Shown: one piece after another, positions 1-5,327 of the stretch
How positions within the stretch are numbered: the stretch's first letter is position 1
Layout: the number at the start of each line of letters is the position of its first letter
Source: Flavobacteriaceae bacterium
Lineage (GTDB): Bacteria > Bacteroidota > Bacteroidia > Flavobacteriales > Flavobacteriaceae
Direction: 5' to 3'
Assembly (NCBI GenBank): GCA_023141985.1
Contig: JAGLKH010000083.1
Span: 1-5,514, forward strand
Length of the DNA: 5,514 nt
Position numbers and translations under genes: made by a program
Notes under the pieces: model-generated
Told to the model about the DNA's origin: nothing
Database searches by the model: none
What the model saw: only the letters and a program-made list of their open reading frames with translations

Positions 1-882
1 ATTTTGGCTAAACGCTTTATTGAAGGAAAACGTTTATTGTATTTACACCCGGCACAGATGTATTTGTTTATTTCAGTAGTGTTTTTCTTTTTGTATTCAT
101 TTAAAGTTAGAGAAGCATCACAAAGTGTTGATAAAGCGCTACAAGAAATAGATATAAAATCTAAGGATAGTACGAGTATCTTGACTAATCCAGTGTCTTT
201 TGATTCTATAGCCGTTAAAAAACTATCAGAATCATTAAAAGAAAATCAAGTTATAACCGGAATGAAAGATGAAGACATTCAGAAACTAGATTCTTTAATT
301 GCGAACAGTACAAATCAAAATAATATAAATAAGTCTTTAAACTTTGATTTTAGTCAAAAAAAAATAGATTCATTAATTGATTTAGGAGCAAGTGATAAAG
401 ATATATACAAAGAAATGGGGATGAATGATGATGCTGGTTTTATAACGAAAAAATTCTATTCGCAAATACTTAAATTTTATAAAAGCAGGGATGGAGGAAG
501 TATTTTACAATCCTTTTACGATACTATTCCTTTAGCATTATTTGTGTTATTACCAATCTTTGCTTTTTTATTGAAACTCCTTTTTTATAAAAGGGGTTCT
601 TTTTCACATCATTTGGTGTTTAGCTTTTATTATTTTTCTTTCTTATTTACAGTTTTTGCTATAATACTCGGCGTAAATTACATTTGGGAAGTTCCAGATT
701 GGTTAGATACAATTTTAGTGTTTTCTACATTCTTTTATTTATTCCTCGCTATAAAACGCTTTTATGGTCAAGGATGGTTCATAAGCTTCTTTAAAACTTG
801 TGTTACAACATTTATTTATACACTTTTTGTTGCACCAATAGCATTTGTGTTTATTTTAGGAATTGCGTTTATGTTTTATTGA
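1..882 (+). CDS. DUF3667-like integral membrane protein, 5'-truncated by window edge
   Basis: This is the C-terminal part of a multi-pass membrane protein of unknown function. The frame is open from base 1 (ATT then TTG) with no convincing start codon, so the true start lies upstream; stop TGA is at 880-882. Numbering from the TTG at position 4, the opening AKRFIEGKRLLYLHPAQMYLF resembles the conserved core of DUF3667 proteins, which usually carry an N-terminal zinc-ribbon-like segment; that part would be outside the window. One hydrophobic segment lies at about residues 17-33. A polar, lysine/serine/aspartate-rich loop of about 135 residues follows (35-170). Further hydrophobic segments lie at about 174-195, 202-225, 234-251 and 258-291. 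The protein ends in a membrane segment with no tail. The gene converges on uvrA. I infer membrane location with good confidence; the family call rests on remembered resemblance and no biochemical role can be stated. Confidence 0.75.
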   Translation: MLAKRFIEGKRLLYLHPAQMYLFISVVFFFLYSFKVREASQSVDKALQEIDIKSKDSTSILTNPVSFDSIAVKKLSESLKENQVITGMKDEDIQKLDSLIANSTNQNNINKSLNFDFSQKKIDSLIDLGASDKDIYKEMGMNDDAGFITKKFYSQILKFYKSRDGGSILQSFYDTIPLALFVLLPIFAFLLKLLFYKRGSFSHHLVFSFYYFSFLFTVFAIILGVNYIWEVPDWLDTILVFSTFFYLFLAIKRFYGQGWFISFFKTCVTTFIYTLFVAPIAFVFILGIAFMFY

Positions 883-900
883 CAAAACTTGGTTTTGTCA
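880..900 (+). repeat. Stem-loop overlapping the stop codon of the DUF3667-like gene
   Basis: Perfect 9-bp inverted repeat TGACAAAAC / GTTTTGTCA (880-888 and 892-900) with a 3-base loop TTG. The left arm includes the TGA stop codon. No T-run follows directly, so it is at best a weak terminator or a 3' RNA-stabilising hairpin for the membrane-protein transcript. It abuts the next stem-loop. Confidence 0.6.
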
Positions 901-920
901 TCCTGAACTAGTTTCAGGAT
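900..920. repeat. REP-like intergenic palindrome (ATCCTGAA...TTCAGGAT)
   Basis: Perfect 8-bp arms ATCCTGAA (900-907) and TTCAGGAT (913-920) around a 5-base loop. The flanking GTC...CTT and the core closely resemble a palindromic intergenic sequence (TCATCCTGAACTTGTTTCAGGATC) that I recall as dispersed in many Bacteroidota genomes. It directly follows the stem-loop over the stop codon, and the two may together end transcription of the upstream gene. The repeat-family identity is from memory and cannot be shown from a single copy here. Confidence 0.5.
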
Positions 921-955
921 CTTATTAATGGTTAGCTGTAAGTTTATTAAAAATT

Positions 956-984
956 ACTGAATACTGATACTGTCAACTGAAGAC
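956..984. repeat. ACTGNNN heptamer tandem array, copy A
   Basis: ACTG begins at 956, 963, 969 and 976, and a degenerate ACTT follows at 983, giving spacings of 7, 6, 7 and 7 bases. The array lies just beyond the stop codon of the uvrA remnant (985-987 on the minus strand). A sister array sits in the same place next to the intact uvrA gene. I recall similar ACTG-rich heptamer strings in flavobacterial spacers, but the function is unknown. Confidence 0.55.
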
Positions 985-1092
985 TTATTTTAGCTTCTCC
1001 TTTAAATAGTGCCCTGTATATGAAGCCTTGTTTTTTGCAATCTCTTCAGGGTTGCCTTGAGTTATCAGCATTCCTCCATTTTCGCCACCATT
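985..1092 (-). pseudogene. 3'-end remnant of a second uvrA gene
   Basis: Reading the minus strand from 1092 to the TAA stop at 985-987 gives 35 residues, beginning NGGENGGMLITQGNPEE and ending ASYTGHYLKEKLK. They align without gaps to the last 35 residues of the intact UvrA (DGGENGGTLIAQGTPEE ... ASYTGQYLKGKLK), with 27 of 35 identical. At the DNA level, 985-1091 matches 1207-1313 at 86 of 107 positions with no indel, and identity continues about 11 bases past the stop. Homology stops at 1091, exactly where an 18-bp-arm hairpin begins, and that hairpin supplies an in-frame TAA (1093-1095) just upstream, so the fragment cannot be an independent gene. With about 20% nucleotide divergence but an intact frame, it looks like the tail of an old paralogue that was largely deleted, not a recent duplication. 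No ATPase motif survives. Confidence 0.85.
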
Positions 1093-1131
1093 TTAGCCTT
1101 TGTTGGTGTTTTTCACCAACAAAGGCTAAAA
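1091..1131. repeat. Long perfect hairpin at the uvrA-remnant breakpoint
   Basis: Perfect 18-bp arms TTTTAGCCTTTGTTGGTG (1091-1108) and its complement (1114-1131) enclose a TTTTT loop. It begins at the last base of uvrA homology. Read on the minus strand, no T-run follows it (TGGTGGC instead), so it is not an obvious terminator in that direction; read on the plus strand, A-rich sequence follows. Its inner 19 bases (1102-1120) are the exact reverse complement of 1142-1160. It could be a small non-autonomous palindromic element or a by-product of the deletion. Confidence 0.75.
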
Positions 1132-1161
1132 AATAATAAAAGTTGGTGAAAAACACCAACT
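1128..1161 (-). terminator. Probable intrinsic terminator of uvrA
   Basis: Read on the minus strand, AGTTGGTG (1161-1154), a TTTTT loop and CACCAACT (1148-1141) form an 8-bp perfect stem. It is followed at once by the T-rich tract TTTATTATTTTTT (1140-1128). It starts about 45 bases after the uvrA stop codon, the expected place for a rho-independent terminator. The stem is short but half G/C, well above the local base composition. Confidence 0.65.
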
Positions 1162-1183
1162 GTGGCAATAATAATTTCTAAAG

Positions 1184-1206
1184 ACTGAAAACTGCCAACT
1201 GAAGAC
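1184..1206. repeat. ACTGNNN heptamer tandem array, copy B
   Basis: ACTG begins at 1184, 1191 and 1198, with a degenerate ACTT at 1205, exactly 7 bases apart each time. The array runs into the stop codon of the intact uvrA. The stretch 1196-1215 is identical to 974-993 beside the uvrA remnant, so array and gene end appear to have been duplicated together, or repeatedly recombined. Confidence 0.55.
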
Positions 1207-3996
1207 TTATTTTAGTTTTCCCTTCAAATATTGACCTGTGTATGAAGCCTTATTTTTAATAAGCTCTTCAGGTGTGCCTTGAGCGATAAGTGTGCCTCCA
1301 TTTTCTCCACCATCTGGACCAAGATCAATAATATAATCGGCACATTTAATTAACTCTAAATTGTGTTCTATTACAATTATAGAATGTCCTTTTTCTAAAA
1401 GTGCGTTAAAGGATTTTAAAAGCTTCTTGATGTCATGAAAATGTAAGCCGGTAGTAGGTTCGTCAAAGATGAAAAGCGCTTTTTCTTTGGTGTTTCCTTT
1501 GCCTAAAAAGGTTGCCAGTTTAATACGCTGCGCCTCACCACCTGAAAGGGTAGAAGAGCTTTGACCTAGGGTTACATAACCCAAACCAACATCTTGTAGA
1601 GGCTGCAATTTATTTTTAATTTTAGATTGTTTATGCAAGTCGAAAAAGGCAATCGCATTATCAATCGTCATGCTTAAAATATCGTGAATATTTTTATCTT
1701 CAAAAGTAACTTCTAGAACTTCCTTTTTAAAACGCTTGCCTTTACAGGTTTCACACTCTAAATGCACATCTGCCATAAATTGCATCTCTATGGTAACTTC
1801 CCCTTCACCTTTACAAGTGTCACATCTTCCACCATCTACATTAAATGAAAAATGTTTGGGTTGATAGGCACGAATAAGGCTTACTTTTTGTTTAGAAAAA
1901 AGTGCTCTAATATCATCATATGCCTTAATATAGGTCACTGGATTAGAACGTGAGGAACGTCCGATAGGATTTTGATCTACAAACTCGATGTGGCCTACAT
2001 TACTGAAATTACCATCGATAGAAGTAAATTCTCCAGCTTTCTCACCATAGCCACCAATTTCTTTTATGAGTGCCGGATAGAGTATGTTCTTAACTAATGT
2101 GCTTTTTCCACTTCCAGATACTCCGGTAACCATTGTAAGCATTCCAAGAGGAAACGTGATATCTATATTTTTAAGGTTGTGTTCTCGTGCTCCAATAATA
2201 TTCACCTGATATTTTGAAGTTCTTCTCGTTTTAGGTACCTCAATTTTAAGTGTTCCATTTAAATATTTTGCTGTTAACGATTCAGAAGCTAAAATGTCTG
2301 CAAAAGTTCCAGTAGCGACCACATGACCACCAAACGTACCAGCTTCTGGACCTATATCTATAATTTCATCGGCAGCTGCCATTATATCTTCGTCGTGTTC
2401 TACTATAATAACCGTATTCCCTATATCACGCAGCGATTTTAAAACTGTAATTAAGCGTTCTGTATCTCGAGGATGTAATCCAATACTTGGTTCATCGAGA
2501 ATGTACATAGAGCCTACCAGGCTACTGCCTAAAGAGGTCGCTAAATTTATGCGCTGACTCTCACCACCCGAAAGTGTATTAGATTTTCTATTAAGCGTTA
2601 AATAATCTAAGCCTACATTGGTTAAGAAAGATAAGCGTGTATGTATTTCCTTTAATAATCGTTTTGCAATTTGTGTGTCGTAATCGTTTAGTTCTAATTG
2701 ATTAAAAAAGACTACTAATTTGTTTAATGGTAATTCAACTAAATCTGTAATTGTAGCATTTCCAATTTTAATAAAATTAGCTTCAGGACGTAAGCGTTTA
2801 CCTTTGCATATGTGACATTTTGTTTTTCCTCTATATCGAGAAAGCATCACTCTATTTTGAATTTTATAAGCTTTGCTTTCTAATTCTGCAAAAAATGAAT
2901 TTAGTCCTTCAAAATATTTATTTCCATCCCAAATGAGTTGTTTTTGGGCATCATTTAGTTCAAAGTATGGCTTATGAATAGGGAAATCGAACTTATGAGA
3001 ATTGTTTACCAGTTGATCACGATACCAACTCATACTTTCTCCTCTCCAGGGAAAAATAGCATTTTCATAAATTGACAGTCCGGTATTTGGGACCACTAAA
3101 TTGTTATCTATACCAATAACATCACCATAGCCTTCGCATTTAGGACAAGCTCCATAAGGATTATTAAAACTGAATAAATGTATGTTGGGTTCCAAAAATG
3201 AAATGCCATCAAGTTCAAATTTATTGCTAAAGTGTTTTAATTTATTATCTGAAAGCGTTTGTAAATAACATTCACCTTTTCCTTCAAAAAAAGCGGTTTG
3301 AATAGCGTCTGCTAAACGATTATAGAAATCTTCATCATTACGAACTATTATTCTATCTACAACAAGATCTATCGCCTTATTTGTCTGGTTAAAGCTTTCG
3401 ACTACATCAATTCTATTAACTGTCTCATTTATTTTAATGCGAGCATATCCTTGCTGCTGCAAAACTTTGAGTTTATCTTTTAACAAACGTCCTTTTTCTA
3501 AATGAATAGGAGCGAGGAGTAGCAATTTTTCTCCTTCAGGAAAAGTCTTTATATAATTTAAAACATCTGTAATTGTATCTTTTTTTACTTGTTTACCAGA
3601 TTTTGGAGAATAGGTCTTACCAATTCTTGCAAATAATAGTTTTAAATAATCATAAATTTCGGTAGTTGTACCAACAGTAGAGCGTGGATTAGTAGAATTC
3701 ACCTTTTGTTCTATTGCAATAGCAGGAGCAATTCCTTTAATGTAATCAACTTTGGGCTTATTTAGTCGTCCTAAAAATTGTCGTGCATAGCTGGATAGGC
3801 TTTCTACATAACGCCTTTGCCCTTCTGCATAAAGAGTGTCGAAAGCAAGACTTGACTTGCCCGAACCAGATAATCCGGTAATAACAACGAGCTTATTTCT
3901 GGGTATAATGACATCAATATTTTTAAGGTTATGCAATTTTGCACCTTTTATAAGGATGTTGTGTTTTGGATTTACTTTAGAAATATCAGTATTCAT
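1207..3996 (-). CDS. uvrA: Excinuclease ABC subunit UvrA
   Basis: Damage-recognition ATPase of nucleotide excision repair; it works with UvrB and UvrC in the cytoplasm. The 929 residues are close to the usual 930-950. It contains two ABC ATPase halves. Half one has Walker A GLSGSGKS (41-48), signature LSGGESQ (475-481), Walker B with D501/E502 and H-loop H534. Half two has Walker A GVSGSGKS (625-632), signature LSGGEAQ (817-823), D845/E846 and H878. The zinc module C725/C728 ... C748/C751 is intact, and CxxC pairs are present at 284/287 and 394/397. The CxxC expected some 20 residues before C284 is replaced by NKFELDG (259-264 region), and the CP-type motif near residue 130 is also absent; I recall this as common in Bacteroidota. 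The ATG at 3996 fits the usual UvrA N-terminus (IKGAKLHNLKNI) and lies about 25 bases after a good -7 box. It is divergent from the sigma gene. Confidence 0.98.
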   Translation of the reverse strand: MNTDISKVNPKHNILIKGAKLHNLKNIDVIIPRNKLVVITGLSGSGKSSLAFDTLYAEGQRRYVESLSSYARQFLGRLNKPKVDYIKGIAPAIAIEQKVNSTNPRSTVGTTTEIYDYLKLLFARIGKTYSPKSGKQVKKDTITDVLNYIKTFPEGEKLLLLAPIHLEKGRLLKDKLKVLQQQGYARIKINETVNRIDVVESFNQTNKAIDLVVDRIIVRNDEDFYNRLADAIQTAFFEGKGECYLQTLSDNKLKHFSNKFELDGISFLEPNIHLFSFNNPYGACPKCEGYGDVIGIDNNLVVPNTGLSIYENAIFPWRGESMSWYRDQLVNNSHKFDFPIHKPYFELNDAQKQLIWDGNKYFEGLNSFFAELESKAYKIQNRVMLSRYRGKTKCHICKGKRLRPEANFIKIGNATITDLVELPLNKLVVFFNQLELNDYDTQIAKRLLKEIHTRLSFLTNVGLDYLTLNRKSNTLSGGESQRINLATSLGSSLVGSMYILDEPSIGLHPRDTERLITVLKSLRDIGNTVIIVEHDEDIMAAADEIIDIGPEAGTFGGHVVATGTFADILASESLTAKYLNGTLKIEVPKTRRTSKYQVNIIGAREHNLKNIDITFPLGMLTMVTGVSGSGKSTLVKNILYPALIKEIGGYGEKAGEFTSIDGNFSNVGHIEFVDQNPIGRSSRSNPVTYIKAYDDIRALFSKQKVSLIRAYQPKHFSFNVDGGRCDTCKGEGEVTIEMQFMADVHLECETCKGKRFKKEVLEVTFEDKNIHDILSMTIDNAIAFFDLHKQSKIKNKLQPLQDVGLGYVTLGQSSSTLSGGEAQRIKLATFLGKGNTKEKALFIFDEPTTGLHFHDIKKLLKSFNALLEKGHSIIVIEHNLELIKCADYIIDLGPDGGENGGTLIAQGTPEELIKNKASYTGQYLKGKLK

Positions 3997-4021
3997 AAGC
4001 GTTTTAAAGGAAATAATTTTG

Positions 4022-4053
4022 CAAAGATACCACTTCTATTTCAGCAATAAAAA
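4022..4053 (-). promoter_or_regulatory. Bacteroidota-type promoter of uvrA
   Basis: On the minus strand TATCTTTG (4029-4022), followed by CAAAA, matches the TAnnTTTG -7 box of the Bacteroidota housekeeping sigma factor. A TTTT(T) tract at 4053-4049 stands 19 bases upstream, in place of the TTTG -33 box. This predicts a leader of about 20 bases before the uvrA ATG. No SOS box was recognised, as expected from the promoter type, but LexA-site variants in this group are not something I can exclude. Confidence 0.65.
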
Positions 4054-4093
4054 TGGATTTAAAAGCAATTTTATGTTAAAAAAGTAAATTCTT

Positions 4094-4126
4094 TTTGCTT
4101 TTTAGGTATGTTTGTTGTTATATTTG
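4094..4126 (+). promoter_or_regulatory. Bacteroidota-type promoter of the sigma-factor gene
   Basis: TTTG at 4094-4097 and TATATTTG at 4119-4126 match the -33 and -7 consensus with a 21-base spacer. Transcription would start near 4133, giving a leader of roughly 95-100 bases, which is long for this compact region and contains the paired inverted repeats described separately. A 10-bp inverted repeat (4110-4119 / 4137-4146) straddles the -7 box and start point. Confidence 0.65.
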
Positions 4127-4169
4127 AAGCGTATTAAACAACAAACTAAACTATTTGCTTATAACAAAC
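4110..4169. promoter_or_regulatory. Candidate operator: three AACAAAC boxes around the sigma promoter
   Basis: GTTTGTTGTT (4110-4119) and AACAACAAAC (4137-4146) form a perfect 10-bp inverted repeat with a 17-base spacer containing most of the -7 box and the likely start point. The heptamer AACAAAC occurs inverted at 4110-4116 and direct at 4140-4146 and 4163-4169. Such placement would suit a repressor or autoregulatory site. In AT-rich DNA, chance repeats are a real alternative. Confidence 0.35.
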
Positions 4170-4230
4170 ATTACTTTTTAAATTATAAAATCCTACCATA
4201 GAATATTAATTCTATGCTTAAAAAGTAATG
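4169..4230 (+). promoter_or_regulatory. Nested hairpin in the sigma-factor mRNA leader, ending on the start codon
   Basis: Outer arms CATTACTTTTTAA (4169-4181) and TTAAAAAGTAATG (4218-4230) are perfectly complementary over 13 bp. Inside is a second perfect hairpin, CATAGAAT (4197-4204) / ATTCTATG (4209-4216), with a 4-base loop. The outer right arm ends exactly with the ATG at 4228-4230, so the ribosome-binding region and that start codon would be base-paired; the alternative ATG at 4234 lies just outside. This suggests translational control (inference). No T-run follows, so it is not an intrinsic terminator. Confidence 0.5.
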
Positions 4231-4818
4231 ATTATGAGACAAGAGCTTATTACAGATGCTGTTTTAGTTAGTAACTACATTAACGGAGATGAACAGTCCC
4301 TTTCGGTTTTAATTAAGAGACACAAGCAGAAAATTTACAGTTTTATTTATTCTAAAGTTTTTGATAGAGATATTACTGAGGATGTCTTTCAAGATACTTT
4401 TATTAAAGTTATTCGCACTCTTAAACTTGGCAAATATAATGAAGAAGGTAAATTTTTACCTTGGACAATGAGAATTGCTCATAATCTAATTATTGATTTC
4501 TTTAGAAAAGGAAACAGAATGCCAACTTTTCAAAACACAGATGAATTTGATATTTTTTCAGTATTAAGTGATAATACTTTGAGTGCTGAAAGTACAATTA
4601 TCAAAAATCAAATTCATAGTGATGTAAGAAAATTGGTTGATGAGCTTCCAAATGACCAAAGAGAAGTATTAATGATGCGTATTTTTAAAGATATGAGTTT
4701 TAAAGAGATATCTGAAGTTACCGGTGTTAGCATAAATACTGCTCTTGGAAGAATGCGTTATGCTCTAATCAATTTGCGAAAGCTCATAACAGAAAAGAAT
4801 ATTGTTCTTACACAATAG
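4228..4818 (+). CDS. ECF-type (sigma-24-like) RNA polymerase sigma factor
   Basis: A cytoplasmic RNA polymerase specificity subunit of 196 residues, typical for ECF sigma factors, which have only regions 2 and 4. Sigma-2 spans about residues 25-95, with the core-binding part DVFQDTFIKVI (52-62) and the -10-recognising part GKFLPWTMRIAHNLIIDFFR (74-93). A variable linker covers about 96-128. Sigma-4 spans about 130-185, with the helix-turn-helix around MSFKEISEVTGVSINTALGR (156-175). The sequence agrees with what I remember of a highly conserved Flavobacteriaceae sigma factor, not the PUL-type ones beside TonB receptors. No anti-sigma gene with a membrane segment follows, unlike many ECF loci. 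Either ATG 4228 or ATG 4234 could be the start; no strong Shine-Dalgarno separates them, and the second gives the commoner MRQELITD beginning. Its leader can fold over the first ATG. Confidence 0.93.
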   Translation: MIMRQELITDAVLVSNYINGDEQSLSVLIKRHKQKIYSFIYSKVFDRDITEDVFQDTFIKVIRTLKLGKYNEEGKFLPWTMRIAHNLIIDFFRKGNRMPTFQNTDEFDIFSVLSDNTLSAESTIIKNQIHSDVRKLVDELPNDQREVLMMRIFKDMSFKEISEVTGVSINTALGRMRYALINLRKLITEKNIVLTQ

Positions 4819-4896
4819 TTAAGTTTATTGTAAATAAATATTCGGATCATCAGTCAACATTAATCAATAGTTGAAAATAATTTTTTCTCCTGTTTC

Positions 4897-4932
4897 TCAT
4901 AATTTATTTGAATAGATTAAAATAAATTGTGA
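4897..4932 (+). repeat. AT-rich stem-loop upstream of the small unknown gene
   Basis: TCATAATTTATTT (4897-4909) can pair with AAATAAATTGTGA (4920-4932) over 13 bp with a single G-U wobble and a 10-base loop. It lies in the 162-base gap between the sigma gene and the small gene, 48 bases before the ATG at 4981. No T-run follows. It could be an RNA processing or stability element or a protein site. Apart from this I see nothing firm in 4819-4980. Confidence 0.4.
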
Positions 4933-4980
4933 AGTTATATCGTTAGGTAGTTTAAAAATGTGATATATATTAAATTGCCT

Positions 4981-5229
4981 ATGAAAAATTCTTTTACTCT
5001 TAATGAATTAATTTCTTTTGTTAGTGGTGAGAAAAACGTTACAAATATGGACGGTGCAGAGATCGCCTGTCAGACAGATAGTCGAAAACTAAGTAACAGT
5101 GAAATGTTAGATTCAGATTTGTGTATTTCCCCAGACAAAAGAATTATCAACAGTATCTTAAATTATTCCCGGGCTTTAACAATTATTAAAACAAAACGTA
5201 CCGGGAATTTTAATTTGATGATGAATTGA
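4981..5229 (+). CDS. Small soluble protein of unknown function, linked to the sigma-factor gene
   Basis: I do not recognise a named family. From ATG 4981 the protein has 82 residues, is mostly polar and has no membrane segment or signal peptide, so it should be cytoplasmic. The N-terminus MKNSFTLNELISFVSGE is amphipathic and resembles the start of small flavobacterial proteins encoded near sigma factors. The C-terminal part (about 50-82) is basic: SPDKRIINSILNYSRAL, then KTKRTGNF. Only two cysteines (C30, C48) are present and no zinc-binding pattern. The frame stays open back to a GTG at 4960, but that would add an unconvincing IYIKLP segment. It follows the sigma gene by 162 bases in the same direction without a clear terminator between them, and a strong terminator follows it, so cotranscription is likely. 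A role as a soluble sigma regulator is a guess from position. Confidence 0.75.
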   Translation: MKNSFTLNELISFVSGEKNVTNMDGAEIACQTDSRKLSNSEMLDSDLCISPDKRIINSILNYSRALTIIKTKRTGNFNLMMN

Positions 5230-5246
5230 TAAAATCGTAAATTAAT

Positions 5247-5287
5247 AAAGCCCTGATGGATTCATTTTTATCAGGGCTTTTTTATTT
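5247..5287 (+). terminator. Strong intrinsic terminator after the small gene
   Basis: AAAGCCCTGAT (5247-5257) and ATCAGGGCTTT (5270-5280) form a perfect 11-bp stem that can extend by G-U and A-U pairs into the 12-base loop. A T-rich tract follows at once (5278-5289, interrupted by one A). It begins 18 bases after the TGA stop and should end the sigma factor/small gene transcript before nth. Confidence 0.9.
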
Positions 5288-5290
5288 TTG
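5283..5290 (+). promoter_or_regulatory. -7 box of the nth promoter
   Basis: TATTTTTG (5283-5290), followed by CAG, matches TAnnTTTG and mirrors the uvrA box TATCTTTG followed by CAA. It overlaps the T-tract of the preceding terminator. No TTTG is found at the expected -33 position (about 5260-5263 reads ATTC), so the -33 element is weak or absent. The predicted leader is about 30 bases. Confidence 0.5.
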
Positions 5291-5327
5291 CAGTGACAAT
5301 TTAAATGTTTTTATTTACAAATTGATT

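Noticed and set aside
1091..1131. Treating the long hairpin as a uvrA or DUF3667-gene terminator
   Set aside because: No T-run follows it on either strand; the neighbouring 1141-1161 hairpin fits a uvrA terminator much better.
956..1208. CRISPR-like direct repeats
   Set aside because: The repeats are 7-mers with no spacers of regular length and no cas genes nearby, so this is not a CRISPR array.
3836..4087. Plus-strand open frame of 83 codons opposite the start of uvrA
   Set aside because: It lies mostly antisense to the highly conserved UvrA N-terminus, and the remainder covers the uvrA promoter. Its translation has no recognisable domain, so it is a shadow frame.
4855..4890. Possible terminator after the sigma-factor gene (TCAAC/GTTGA followed by T-rich sequence)
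   Set aside because: Only a 5-bp stem with an 11-base loop, and the T-run is 9 bases away from the stem, so it is too weak to support.
4960..4980. GTG start giving a 7-residue longer version of the small protein
   Set aside because: The extension (IYIKLP) looks like translated spacer, and an ATG at 4981 starts a much more natural N-terminus.
5305..5325. Six-codon open frame (ATG to TGA) ending two bases before the nth ATG
   Set aside because: Very short, no ribosome-binding signal, and easily a chance event in AT-rich leader sequence. The spacing is curious but there is not enough evidence to call a leader peptide.
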